Below, piece by piece: positions 7,571 through 14,751 of a stretch of 56,678 nt of DNA. Source of the stretch: Candidatus Acetothermia bacterium (GTDB lineage Bacteria > Bipolaricaulota > Bipolaricaulia > RBG-16-55-9 > DRXL01); assembly GCA_022683945.1 (NCBI GenBank), contig JAJHSH010000066.1:1-56678 (forward strand). Reading direction: 5' to 3'. Made by a program: the position numbers and the translations under genes. Position 1 is the first letter of the stretch. Every line of letters begins with the position of its first letter. The notes beneath the pieces were generated by a model. That model had not been told where the DNA came from and did no database searches. It saw nothing but the letters and a program-made list of their open reading frames with translations.

Positions 7571-7627
7571 AATCAAGCTCCTTTTGCTTGGGCTTTCTCA
7601 AGCCCGATTAGGATTTATGCAGCTTAG

Positions 7628-7683
7628 ACCCTCACCCGGCTGCGCCACCCTCTCCCTTCAAGGGAGAGGGACGGGGTGAGGGT
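7628..7683. repeat. REP-like palindromic repeat (copy 2)
   Basis: ACCCTCACCCGG... CCCTCTCCCTTCAAGGGAGAGG ...GGGTGAGGGT arrangement, split here for brevity; inner stem CCCTCTCCCTT / AAGGGAGAGGG is perfect. Located between two secreted-protein genes. Confidence 0.85.
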
Positions 7684-7700
7684 GAAAAATATTAGGAGCT

Positions 7701-8063
7701 TTAGACCGTAGGGGGATGAAAGGGAGGTGCCAAAAAGAGAATCTGTTTCTCGTGTGGCTCGATAAACGTCAGGAACAAACGAGGCGTGTAGAAGGAGAAA
7801 TCAGCGCTTGCGCTGGGCAGCGCGGGACACCCCACGTAACAGAGATCTTCATGGAAGGTGCTGGGAGTGCCGTCTTGTGCGCAACAAGAACAAGAATGTT
7901 GCGGCTGGGCAGGCGCCGGCTGATCTTTGGTGTGCGCTGCATGTGCTGCCTGTGCCGGATCGGCAGCAGGACGCGCAGTCACAACAATATGACTAGGCAC
8001 GAGCCACTGACTGCTCAGCAGTACGATCAGCACCAGATTCAGCGCGGCTTTTGCTCTCGTCAT
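7701..8063 (-). CDS. Small secreted Cys/His-rich protein of unknown function
   Basis: A 120-residue protein with a signal peptide or anchor at residues 5-25 (LNLVLIVLLSSQWLVPSHIV), an Ala/His/Pro/Gln-rich linker (AAHAAHTKDQPAPAQPQH) and two cysteine groups, HSCSCCAQDG and LCYVGCPAL. The cysteines and histidines suggest periplasmic metal or heme handling or disulfides, but no family is recognised. It has its own perfect sigma-70 promoter with an FNR-like dyad upstream, which ties it to the respiratory genes. The GC content and codon use match the neighbours. Confidence 0.6.
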   Translation of the reverse strand: MTRAKAALNLVLIVLLSSQWLVPSHIVVTARPAADPAQAAHAAHTKDQPAPAQPQHSCSCCAQDGTPSTFHEDLCYVGCPALPSASADFSFYTPRLFLTFIEPHEKQILFLAPPFHPPTV

Positions 8064-8089
8064 AGCTTTCGCTAGTTATTCTAACAGCT

Positions 8090-8119
8090 ATTATAGGGGA
8101 TGTCTATGATCTTTGTCAA
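8090..8119 (-). promoter_or_regulatory. Consensus promoter with an FNR-like dyad over the -35
   Basis: Minus strand: TTGACA (8119-8114), 18-base spacer, TATAAT (8095-8090), for the small secreted protein gene starting at 8063. The same bases read TTGACAAAGATCAT (8119-8106), a TTGAC-N4-ATCA dyad like those at 4582, 11029 and 20232. Because its left half is also the -35, part of the match could be coincidental; if bound by the FNR-like protein here, repression would be more likely than activation. Confidence 0.6.
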
Positions 8120-8166
8120 GGAAACGGCTGAGTTTGCTCATCCCCCTAGCTCAGACGTTGCACACG

Positions 8167-8451
8167 CTAGAGATCAGGATCGGCGCGTGAGACCAGTCCC
8201 CATTCTTCAGATTTGTGCGACCAAGGCTGGACGCGTCCCTCTTCTGATGGGCTGCACAACGACGATGTGCCGCACGCGGGGGAAGCGTACATATCGTGAT
8301 GGAGCACGCGCTTGAGCGCCCGCTCAATCTTCTTGCGCAACTCTGGAGAAGCTGCTCTGTTTTCACGAGTCACTTCTGTCCAAGCCGCGTTGGTGAGATG
8401 ATCCAAGAGTCTTTCGACATTGACTGTCTCCCAGAGGCGGAAACCTGCCAT
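8167..8451 (-). CDS. Hypothetical protein
   Basis: A 94-residue reading frame with a credible start: GGAAGGAG lies nine bases before the ATG at 8451. The N-terminal half is predicted helical (VERLLDHLTNAAWTEVTREN, ELRKKIERALKRVLHH); the C-terminal half is low in structure and has two cysteines. I do not recognise it. It lies alone between the hexaheme cytochrome gene and the divergent-looking promoter region at 8090-8119, in the same direction. It could be a real small cytoplasmic protein or a decayed gene. Confidence 0.4.
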   Translation of the reverse strand: MAGFRLWETVNVERLLDHLTNAAWTEVTRENRAASPELRKKIERALKRVLHHDMYASPACGTSSLCSPSEEGRVQPWSHKSEEWGLVSRADPDL

Positions 8452-8540
8452 AGTCTGTCATCTCCTTCCCTTATCGTAAGGGCGAGGTTATCTCGTCCCT
8501 CGTACACATTATAAGACCTTTCGACTGCTTTGGGAAATCC

Positions 8541-9098
8541 CTATTCACCCCATTTATGACACATGAAGCAGAAGCGCGCTTCGAGCGCTTCGGGGATCTG
8601 CGGGTGCTGCGCCGTCAGCCCCATATTGTGACAGGGCATACAGAAGTCCCCGGAGCGCTCTTCGCCGGAGTAGATAGCGTCTGTCTTCTCCTTGGGCAGA
8701 GGCGTGGCATGACAGGGGAGACAGAAAGGGCTCTTCGGTTGCGAGGCGACGACCGGGTGTTTGGCGGCTTGCGCCTTGTGGGGTTCATGACAGGTGAAGC
8801 AATGCGAAGTCGGCCAATCGGGTGGGACGGGATGGCGCGGGCGCGGACTGAGCCGGAGGCTCTCTACTTCGGGCACGGTCTCATACTGGGCATTAAAGTG
8901 ACAGGCCTCGCAGAAACCAGAGGCTTCTGCAGGGGGCAGATCCGCGCTCTCATGGCAACTAAAACAGAGTGTGCTGTCGGTAGTGGGATTGATCTTGGGG
9001 TGCTTAGGCGGGAGCAGCGACTGAGCCAAGGCGACGACAACAATCACGGAGAGAATTGCTAAGCTCGCGATTACAGTGACTGCCTTGCGCCTGAGCAT
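8541..9098 (-). CDS. Hexaheme c-type cytochrome
   Basis: A 185-residue exported protein with an N-terminal signal or anchor (AVTVIASLAILSVIVVVALAQ) and six CxxCH sites: CFSCH, CEACH, CFTCH, CLPCH, CMPCH and CFMCH, the last at the extreme C-terminus. Between hemes 2 and 3 is the segment HPVPPDWPT, also present in the paralogue at 10388, so the two arose by duplication. Multiheme cytochromes of this size move electrons in the periplasm. It is the third cytochrome in a minus-strand series that follows NrfD and HybA-like genes. GGAGG precedes the start. The redox partner and terminal acceptor are unknown. Confidence 0.9.
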   Translation of the reverse strand: MLRRKAVTVIASLAILSVIVVVALAQSLLPPKHPKINPTTDSTLCFSCHESADLPPAEASGFCEACHFNAQYETVPEVESLRLSPRPRHPVPPDWPTSHCFTCHEPHKAQAAKHPVVASQPKSPFCLPCHATPLPKEKTDAIYSGEERSGDFCMPCHNMGLTAQHPQIPEALEARFCFMCHKWGE

Positions 9099-9116
9099 CG
9101 GTGCTCACCTCCGCCC

Positions 9117-9191
9117 TGACCCTGCCCCTCTCTCCCGTCCCCACCCATTCCCTCCCCGCTTGCGGGGAGGGCTGGGGAGGGGTTAGGGTCA
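9117..9191. repeat. REP-like palindrome, divergent form
   Basis: A palindromic stretch with outer arms TGACCCT / AGGGTCA and an inner CCCTCCCCGCTTGCGGGGAGGG hairpin (stem given in part: CCCTCCCCGC with GCGGGGAGGG). Same position type and symmetry as the other REP-like copies but different inner arms, so it is probably a second subfamily. Lies between two cytochrome genes. Confidence 0.65.
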
Positions 9192-9197
9192 TCTCTC

Positions 9198-10325
9198 TTA
9201 CGGCAACGCTCTGAGCGTCGCTAACAACATCTCGCGTGTGAAGGTCGGATTGTGAACACCCATGCTCCTGTCGTACTTGATCAATATGTAGTTCCAGGCA
9301 GCGCGCACAATCGGATCGGCAGTGGCGAAGACAACTTTGCCCGGATCGCCCGGTGCATCTTTAATATCACCCAGTTGGCTGTAGATTTCTTTTCCATCGG
9401 CCATCTTCAAAATGAAGGTGATCTGTCCGCCGACACTGGTGATGTCAATGCCTGTGATCTGCTTGCCATCTACAGCGACATTCGGAGTGTATGTTGCCTT
9501 TGCCGGATCATAAGCGCGCACGGTGGTAATCTTCTCTTTGACGGCCAGCACGCGCTTCTCGATAGCGGCCTTGAGTCTCTTGTGCAGTTCGGTGATCGGT
9601 TGCTGGACGAACTCCTTGGTCACAACCGGGCCATGACAATTGGCGCAGTTATTCTCGGCAGCCCTAAACGAATGAGGCGCCTTGGTCAGCGTCATGTGAC
9701 AGGAGACACAGGAATCGCGCACGAAGACCCCATGAGCGGATGCGCGCTCACCGGTGTCATCTAAGAAGAACGCGTTCTTGCCCATGATAACGTCGGTCTG
9801 CGCAGATGCGTGGGGCGCAGTGTAGCGCTTCGGGTCTTCTGTATTCCAAGTGATCCGGCCGTTGCGCGTATTATGGCAGGTCATGCAGAGCGCGCCTTTG
9901 CCCACAGCGGTCGCCGCAAAACCAGCAGGCAGCAGAGGCGTAGTATTCTGCACGCGCAGCGCAAAGCCCTCACCATGACAGGCCGTACAAGTTATGGGTT
10001 GAGCATTTGCTTGGGTCAAACCCAAGCCCTGCAGAAAGGGCACATCGGCAGCGCTGCCGTCGGGCTTAGCAATGGGGCCGGGATTGCCTGCCAAGAGCTG
10101 CGGCAACCATGCGCGAAAGCCCTGCTCGCTGTGACAACGGGCGCAGTGAGCGGCTCCCGCACTGCGGGCCTCTACGGTAGCATGCACGAGGGTCGTTGCT
10201 TTATTGTTATGTTTGCTCTTCTCCCACTCTTCTGCAGGGCCGAGGAAGGCCGCTTGCAGACCTCCGGCCAACAGCGCCAGCCCTAACAGAGAGAGGCCGA
10301 TATAGATCAACACTGAACGTTTCAT
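9198..10325 (-). CDS. Pentaheme c-type cytochrome with a C-terminal GVHNP-type segment
   Basis: A 375-residue protein with an N-terminal signal or anchor (LIYIGLSLLGLALLAGGLQAAF) and five CxxCH sites: CARCH, CTACH, CMTCH, CVSCH and CANCH, spread over residues about 60-230. The remaining C-terminal 140 residues carry no heme motif and end with SMGVHNPTFTREMLL. A GVHNP-plus-helix segment is typical of nitrite-reductase and octaheme-type multiheme cytochromes, which are catalytic, so this could be the catalytic member of the set. No lysine-ligated CxxCK site is present, so it is not a canonical NrfA. It sits between the two hexaheme paralogues. Substrate unknown. Confidence 0.87.
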   Translation of the reverse strand: MKRSVLIYIGLSLLGLALLAGGLQAAFLGPAEEWEKSKHNNKATTLVHATVEARSAGAAHCARCHSEQGFRAWLPQLLAGNPGPIAKPDGSAADVPFLQGLGLTQANAQPITCTACHGEGFALRVQNTTPLLPAGFAATAVGKGALCMTCHNTRNGRITWNTEDPKRYTAPHASAQTDVIMGKNAFFLDDTGERASAHGVFVRDSCVSCHMTLTKAPHSFRAAENNCANCHGPVVTKEFVQQPITELHKRLKAAIEKRVLAVKEKITTVRAYDPAKATYTPNVAVDGKQITGIDITSVGGQITFILKMADGKEIYSQLGDIKDAPGDPGKVVFATADPIVRAAWNYILIKYDRSMGVHNPTFTREMLLATLRALP

Positions 10326-10387
10326 GTCTCTCCAACTCCTTTCGCCAAATTTTCCGTTGGCGTATAAGAGCCCCTCCTATGACTGTC

Positions 10388-10945
10388 CTATTGCCCTGCT
10401 TTGTGACAGTTGAAGCAGAATTCTGCTCTGGCCCCGTCCGGAGCCTTGAGATGCGTTGGGCTCAGACCGATGCTATGGCAAGCCTCGCACGTCTGGCCTG
10501 CTTTCTCTGTGCCTTTGTAGCCACCATCGGGCTGTGCCGGCGTCTGATGGCACGGCAGACAGAGGCTGCTGTTCGGTTGCGCTGGGCTGACCGGGTGCTT
10601 GGCTACTTTGCCCTTGTGGGGCGTCGTGTGACACGTCGCACAGTCTTTGGTCGGCCAGTCCGCCGGGACGGGGTGTTTCGATTTCGGTCCCAACCGCGAG
10701 ATCGCTTGACCCTTCAAGTGCTCAAAGTGCGTATTGAGATGACAAGTCCCGCAGAAGGACATCACCGCGGGCTGCACTTCTGGAGTGATCTGATGGCACT
10801 GGAAGCAGATCGAGGCGCTTGAGGTCGGCGCGACTTTGACGTGCCCTTTGGGCACTGGGGGTTGGGTCGCCACCGCGGCGATTCCGACGGTGACGATCAC
10901 GCTCAACAGGACAATAGCTGTCAGCCGGGTTATTCGTCTGTTCAT
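10388..10945 (-). CDS. Hexaheme c-type cytochrome (paralogue of 8541-9098)
   Basis: A 185-residue protein with an N-terminal membrane or signal segment (LTAIVLLSVIVTVGIAAVA) and six CxxCH sites: CFQCH, CGTCH, CATCH, CLPCH, CEACH and CFNCH. Length, motif spacing and the HPVPADWPT and KHPVSPAQP segments match the cytochrome at 8541, so the two form a duplicated pair around the pentaheme gene. GAGGAGGT precedes the ATG. An FNR-like dyad lies 84-97 bases upstream, the first gene of the cytochrome series. Probably periplasmic electron transfer from the NrfD-HybA module; the direction is not determinable from sequence. Confidence 0.9.
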   Translation of the reverse strand: MNRRITRLTAIVLLSVIVTVGIAAVATQPPVPKGHVKVAPTSSASICFQCHQITPEVQPAVMSFCGTCHLNTHFEHLKGQAISRLGPKSKHPVPADWPTKDCATCHTTPHKGKVAKHPVSPAQPNSSLCLPCHQTPAQPDGGYKGTEKAGQTCEACHSIGLSPTHLKAPDGARAEFCFNCHKAGQ

Positions 10946-11028
10946 GCGTCACCTCCTCTCTAGGGTTTATTAGTGTTTATTTAAACTCGACCGATCAACC
11001 AAAACAATGATCTAAAGCGCATATAAAC

Positions 11029-11042
11029 CTGATCTTCGTCAA
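11029..11042 (-). promoter_or_regulatory. FNR-like binding site upstream of the cytochrome series
   Basis: TTGACGAAGATCAG on the minus strand, matching TTGAT-N4-ATCAA at eight of ten defined positions and sharing TTGAC-N4-ATCA with three other sites in the window. It lies just before the hexaheme gene starting at 10945 and next to a MITE-like element. No strong -10 is visible at the class II distance; GATCAT at 11012-11007 is the best candidate. Confidence 0.55.
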
Positions 11043-11045
11043 GCC

Positions 11046-11141
11046 AACCGACAGCAGATTCAAGTAGCAGATTAGATAGCTGTAGGGGCAGACCGGCGTG
11101 TCTGCCCTAGGGCGAACACTACCGTAATCCGTTGTCAGCTC
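11046..11141. repeat. MITE-like repeat with inverted arms and a different centre (copy 2)
   Basis: Left arm GACAGCAGATT (11050-11060) and right arm AATCCGTTGTCAGCTC (11126-11141) are inverted copies of each other and match the arms of the element at 14620. The centre is not the REP palindrome but a hairpin GGGGCAGAC-loop-GTCTGCCC (about 11085-11106) followed by GGGCGAAC, also found at 12358. It occupies most of the gap between the cytochrome series and the nrfD gene. Confidence 0.6.
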
Positions 11142-11156
11142 TCGACAATAGGGAGA

Positions 11157-12344
11157 TCAATGGCGCACCGGTACGCGCCTCTCCAAGCGCAGAGTGAACG
11201 CAGGCCATTCTTGCTGCTGGGCCTCCGGCGGGAAGATCGGCAAGTGACGCACGGCCAGCGTATAGAGCCACAGTCCCCAAGCGACGATCCCTGCGGTGAT
11301 GGCAAACTCAACCCAGTTGGGGAAGTACGCTATCCCCTCCGGCACGATCTTGGCTGTGACGACCGCGTTGTACCGATAAAGAACAACCCCAGATGCCACC
11401 AATAGTCCGGTGACCAAAAGTCCTGCCGGACTACGACGGATCGCCGCGAACGAGAGCAAGAGCAACGGGAGAAAGACCATCAGGGTGAGTTCAACCCAGA
11501 GAAAGAGGCTGCGCTCGCCAAAGAGCGCCGTACCCGCTCCCCGCAGGAGCAGATCGCCCAAGCGCACGCCTCCATAGAGCACCAATAAATACGCGCCTGC
11601 TCGCCCTAAGCCCTGCAAAATATGATGCTCTAGGCCACGCCCCAGCGCCCACGAACTCAGGATAGACTCTACAGCAACTACAAAAGGCGCAACGGCAATG
11701 GCTGAAAGCAAGAAGAGAACAGGCAACAGCGGGGAATACCATAGTGGATGGACGTTATCGGGGGCAATCAGCAAGAGCCCTCCCAACGATGACTGATGGA
11801 GCGTGGACAAGATAACCCCGGCAATCACCAAGGGCACAGTGAGCGAACGGAGAAAGCTTGCTATACGGCTCCAGCCCAAGCGCTCCAAGAGCGTCGGCGC
11901 AAACTCCAAGATCAGCACAGTCGTGTAGAGCATGACACACCAAGCGACTTCGAACATCACCGATTGGGGTTGCCAAAAGACCATCACGTGCCAAATACGA
12001 TGGGGCTGTGCTAGATCAAAGAGTATGCCGAGAATGGCCGAAAGATAGCCAATCAGTCCCGTGAGAATCGCCGGGCGCACGACAGATTTGTATTTTTCGA
12101 TCTTGAGCAGATAAACTGTAAGTGCCATACAGAAGGCTCCTGCTGCCAGTGCTACACCGCCCATCACGTCCACGGCAATCCAGAGCCCCCAGGGATAAGC
12201 ATCGCTGAGGTTAGTCACCCCCAACCCGTAGCGAAAACGCAAATAGGTTGCGTATGCTCCGACAACCATGATAGCCACAAGAAAGATCATCCAGGCCCGA
12301 TATCGCCAAGAGGTTTGGGTTAGATAGTTTTGATGTGTATTCAT
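11157..12344 (-). CDS. NrfD/HybB/PsrC-family integral membrane subunit
   Basis: A 395-residue protein with about nine to ten membrane helices, beginning with a cytoplasmic or basic N-terminus and the segment SDAYPWGLWIAVDVMGGVALAAGAF that is characteristic of the HybB branch of the NrfD family. These subunits exchange electrons with menaquinone or ubiquinone and pass them to a partner iron-sulfur protein, here encoded directly upstream. The helices have no obvious heme ligands, in line with the family. AGGAG precedes the start. With the 4x[4Fe-4S] protein and three multiheme cytochromes nearby, it probably forms the membrane end of a quinol-cytochrome electron route. Confidence 0.92.
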   Translation of the reverse strand: MNTHQNYLTQTSWRYRAWMIFLVAIMVVGAYATYLRFRYGLGVTNLSDAYPWGLWIAVDVMGGVALAAGAFCMALTVYLLKIEKYKSVVRPAILTGLIGYLSAILGILFDLAQPHRIWHVMVFWQPQSVMFEVAWCVMLYTTVLILEFAPTLLERLGWSRIASFLRSLTVPLVIAGVILSTLHQSSLGGLLLIAPDNVHPLWYSPLLPVLFLLSAIAVAPFVVAVESILSSWALGRGLEHHILQGLGRAGAYLLVLYGGVRLGDLLLRGAGTALFGERSLFLWVELTLMVFLPLLLLSFAAIRRSPAGLLVTGLLVASGVVLYRYNAVVTAKIVPEGIAYFPNWVEFAITAGIVAWGLWLYTLAVRHLPIFPPEAQQQEWPAFTLRLERRVPVRH

Positions 12345-12357
12345 AGATCTCTCCTAC

Positions 12358-12417
12358 GTAGGGGCGAACCCGCGTGTTCGCCCTGCGAAGGGCAGACACC
12401 TCGGTCTGTCCCTATTC
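12358..12417. repeat. Hairpin repeat (GGGGCGAAC and GGGCAGAC modules)
   Basis: Two adjacent hairpins between the Fe-S gene and nrfD: GGGGCGAAC-loop-GTTCGCCC and AGGGCAGAC-loop-GTCTGTCCCT. The same two modules form the centre of the MITE-like element at 11046. They would lie in the mRNA between two co-oriented genes, where they could tune relative expression. Confidence 0.6.
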
Positions 12418-12418
12418 C

Positions 12419-13219
12419 TTAATCTTTATCCTTATCTTCATCTTCCCCGGATTTTTGGCGTCGCCGCATGAAATAGAGCCCGCTGAGGCCCAGCGCCAGC
12501 GCACCCACGACCCACGGGACTTTCTGCAGCATCCCTGCAGTGAACTTCGGCAACGGTTCCTGTCGCTGACAGTGCAGCCCCAGATCAGCAAAGGGCACAT
12601 CCGAGAGATAGAGCACCGACGTTCCGCCCAACTCGTGTTCACCGAAGAGATAGAGCTTCTCTTCCGCGAGCCGCTCTTTTGCGCACTTCAAGAGCTCCGC
12701 ACGGAGCCCAAACTGCAAAGCCCCCGTGGGACAGGCGCTCACGCACGCCGGCGGCTCGCCCTGAGCGATGCGATCCGCGCACATCTGACACTTCTGTATA
12801 TAGGGGGAGTTCTCTTCCCAATTCAGGCGCGGAATCCCTAGGGGGCAGGCCACCATGCAATAGCGACACCCGATGCAGAGCTCTCTGCGATAGATCACCG
12901 GCCCTTGGGGGGTCTTCTGCAACGCCCCTACAGGACAGGCTGAGACACAAGCAGGATCAAGACAGTGCATACAAGCGCGTCGCAGACACCGTTCGCGACC
13001 GTTCTCAGCGCGAAGCACATCCACATAGGCGCGCCCCTCAGGAAGTTGATTTTGTTCTTCACAGGCGCGCTCGCATAATCCGCAACCGATACAGCGTGTG
13101 ACATCATAAAGCATACCGACCGTCTGCTCGGCTGCACGCCCTTCTAAGAGCCTCCCCGAACTGCAAGCACCCACAACGAGGCCGGCGAGAAAGCAGCGAC
13201 GTGAAATAGGATTCGCCAT
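12419..13219 (-). CDS. Tat-exported 4x[4Fe-4S] ferredoxin subunit, HybA/NrfC/PsrB type, with C-terminal anchor
   Basis: A 266-residue protein. N-terminus SRRCFLAG fits a twin-arginine signal, with a possible lipobox VGAC. Cysteine groups for four [4Fe-4S] clusters follow: CIGCGLCERAC, CMHC with CVSACP, CIGCRYCMVACP, and CQMC with CVSACP, at about residues 40-175. Near the C-terminus is a membrane helix (VPWVVGALALGLSGLYF) and a charged tail, as in HybA. HybA-type proteins carry electrons between an NrfD/HybB subunit and a periplasmic partner. Here the partner is not a hydrogenase; the only candidates in the locus are the multiheme cytochromes. AAAGGAG precedes the start; the small anchored protein gene is ten bases upstream. 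Confidence 0.92.
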   Translation of the reverse strand: MANPISRRCFLAGLVVGACSSGRLLEGRAAEQTVGMLYDVTRCIGCGLCERACEEQNQLPEGRAYVDVLRAENGRERCLRRACMHCLDPACVSACPVGALQKTPQGPVIYRRELCIGCRYCMVACPLGIPRLNWEENSPYIQKCQMCADRIAQGEPPACVSACPTGALQFGLRAELLKCAKERLAEEKLYLFGEHELGGTSVLYLSDVPFADLGLHCQRQEPLPKFTAGMLQKVPWVVGALALGLSGLYFMRRRQKSGEDEDKDKD

Positions 13220-13229
13220 AAGCGCTCCT

Positions 13230-13592
13230 TTAAGCGGCGCTCAGCGCCTGCGCTGAGCGCACGTCGACCCAGTAGCGCTGGCCGTCAATTTGGATCAACT
13301 CATGCCCCGGCTTGTCGAACTTGATCTGTAGCTGTAATTTCTCTTCGCTCTCCGGCGGCATCGTGATCTCTTTCTCCGTAAGGATCTCCCCGGACGGCCC
13401 ACGGCTTAGCACTATATATTGATGGCAGCGAAAGAGATGTCGCGGGTTGGCCAGCGTTAAGCTCAGCGGCACCTCTTCGCCGACCGTCGCTTCGCGCGGC
13501 AACTCTACTTTGGTGATCCTGATCTTGCGCAAACAATCCGAAAAGAGACAGATTACTAATCCAGCGATGAGAATAACCCACAAGATGGACAT
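13230..13592 (-). CDS. Small membrane-anchored beta-domain protein
   Basis: A 120-residue protein with one N-terminal membrane helix (ILWVILIAGLVICLFSDCL) and a periplasmic domain predicted as a beta sandwich (ITKVELPREATVGEEVPLSLTLANP, EKLQLQIKFDKPGHELIQIDG), like a CARDB or Ig-type domain. I do not recognise a named family. As the first gene of the transcript leading into the 4x[4Fe-4S] and nrfD genes it is probably an accessory or assembly subunit. AGGAG lies nine bases upstream, preceded by a 6-base-stem hairpin (13611-13624). It is divergent from the FNR-like regulator. Confidence 0.6.
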   Translation of the reverse strand: MSILWVILIAGLVICLFSDCLRKIRITKVELPREATVGEEVPLSLTLANPRHLFRCHQYIVLSRGPSGEILTEKEITMPPESEEKLQLQIKFDKPGHELIQIDGQRYWVDVRSAQALSAA

Positions 13593-13879
13593 CGTCTTTC
13601 ACTCCTTTCTGGAGCCTTGGCTCCATCAAAAAGATAAGTCACCCGCCCCCAAAGCACAATGATCCCACACAAGAGAAATTATGCGCTTTCGGAAGAAAAT
13701 TTTTGCTACTTGGTAATCTCTCTTCCAGCTCATGCCAGTCGGTTTATGCTCACCAGACAGAAAATCTTCAGTCAACAGCAAAAATCTCTCTTGGTAAGGT
13801 TCGGTTTATCCTATGTCAGAGGTCATGGCGGCAGCGCTCTAGATTAGGTTAAAATTAGGGCAGAAAGGGGTGGAGAGCA

Positions 13880-14611
13880 ATGAACTGGAATTGTCCTGCA
13901 TGCAAACAAGAGAACTGCGCGCCCCTCTTCCGTGAGCTGAGCCGTGAAGATTTCACCGCGCTGCACGCGCAAATGCTCACGGTGCACTACAGCAAAGGCG
14001 ATCTGATCTTTCAAGAAGGCTCACTGGCTTCGGGCATCTATATCGTCTGTCAGGGATTGGTGAAATACGGCAAGTACTCCGAAGATCGCAATAAGCGTCG
14101 CATCTTCAATATCTTGAGTTCGCCCCAGACGCTCGGCGAAGAGGCGCTCTTTGAAGAGCGTCCGTGCATCGGCTTTGCCGCCGCGCTCACGGATTGCCAA
14201 GTGGCGTTCATCGAGCGCCGCGCGTTGTTCCAATTCATCGTCGAGCACCCAACGGTCTTATTGGGTCTCTGCAGGAAATTCGCGCAAGAGCTGATGGTCT
14301 TTCAGTGCAAGCTCGTGGAGGCTTCGTACGAGCCGCTGGAGAGAAACTTCGCGCGGCTGCTGCTGAACTTGGCCTCTCGGTATGGTCGCACGGAGCGGAC
14401 GGGCGCCCGTATCTTAGAGCTAGAGCTCTCGCGCACGGATTTAGCCGAGCTCGCCGGCGTCTCTATGGAGACGGCCATTCGCATTCTCACCCGCCTGAAA
14501 GAGCGCGGAGTTATTGACTTTGATCATCGGGTCATTCGTGTTCTGAACACCGAGAAGCTGGAGGAGCGGGCCAGTCCGCTTCCTCCGTGTGTGACTGCAG
14601 AGGCTATTTAA
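13880..14611 (+). CDS. FNR-like transcription regulator (CRP/FNR superfamily) with N-terminal cysteines
   Basis: A 243-residue regulator: N-terminal CPACKQENC (Cys5, 8, 13), a cyclic-nucleotide-type beta-roll domain at about 20-130, and a winged helix at about 150-230. Cys96 and Cys106 are in the region of the fourth cluster ligand of E. coli FNR, so an oxygen-sensitive [4Fe-4S] cluster is plausible. The recognition helix is VSMETAIRILTRLK: Glu197 and Arg201 match the E-xx-SR triad of FNR, with Ile200 replacing the serine. TTGAC-N4-ATCA dyads near the respiratory operons fit such a protein. It is the only plus-strand gene in this block, lying between the two cytochrome clusters. Starts after GGGGTGGAG. 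Confidence 0.87.
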   Translation: MNWNCPACKQENCAPLFRELSREDFTALHAQMLTVHYSKGDLIFQEGSLASGIYIVCQGLVKYGKYSEDRNKRRIFNILSSPQTLGEEALFEERPCIGFAAALTDCQVAFIERRALFQFIVEHPTVLLGLCRKFAQELMVFQCKLVEASYEPLERNFARLLLNLASRYGRTERTGARILELELSRTDLAELAGVSMETAIRILTRLKERGVIDFDHRVIRVLNTEKLEERASPLPPCVTAEAI

Positions 14612-14619
14612 TACCAATA

Positions 14620-14729
14620 GGGGCTGACAGCGGATTTCGGTAGCAGATTAAGCTAAGAACCCTCACCCCGTCCCTCTCCCTAGCAGGGAGAGGGTGCAGG
14701 GTGAGGGTGGCTGAATCCGCTGTCAGCTC
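14620..14729. repeat. MITE-like repeat carrying a REP palindrome (copy 3)
   Basis: Outer inverted arms GGGCTGACAGCGGATT (14621-14636) and AATCCGCTGTCAGCTC (14714-14729) enclose a REP-like palindrome (14659-14708, ACCCTCACCCC ... GGGTGAGGGT). The left arm matches copy 1 at 2437 almost exactly. That the same arms surround a different centre at 11046 suggests a modular or nested element. It fills the gap between the regulator and the cytochrome b gene, which converge here, and could act as a bidirectional terminator. Confidence 0.7.
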
Positions 14730-14751
14730 TACGCACTGCGCGACGCCTGTA

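Noticed and set aside
7590..7605. GGGCTT/AAGCCC hairpin as a terminator
   Set aside because: Short stem with no T-run in the relevant direction; it lies in the leader of the 6977-7570 gene.
9198..10325. Identification of the pentaheme protein as NrfA nitrite reductase
   Set aside because: There is no CxxCK active-site heme motif and the heme spacing differs.
13659..13672. TTGTGTGGGATCAT as an FNR-like box between the regulator and the NrfD locus
   Set aside because: Right half fits but the left half lacks TTGA; kept out of the regulon evidence, though its position is suggestive.
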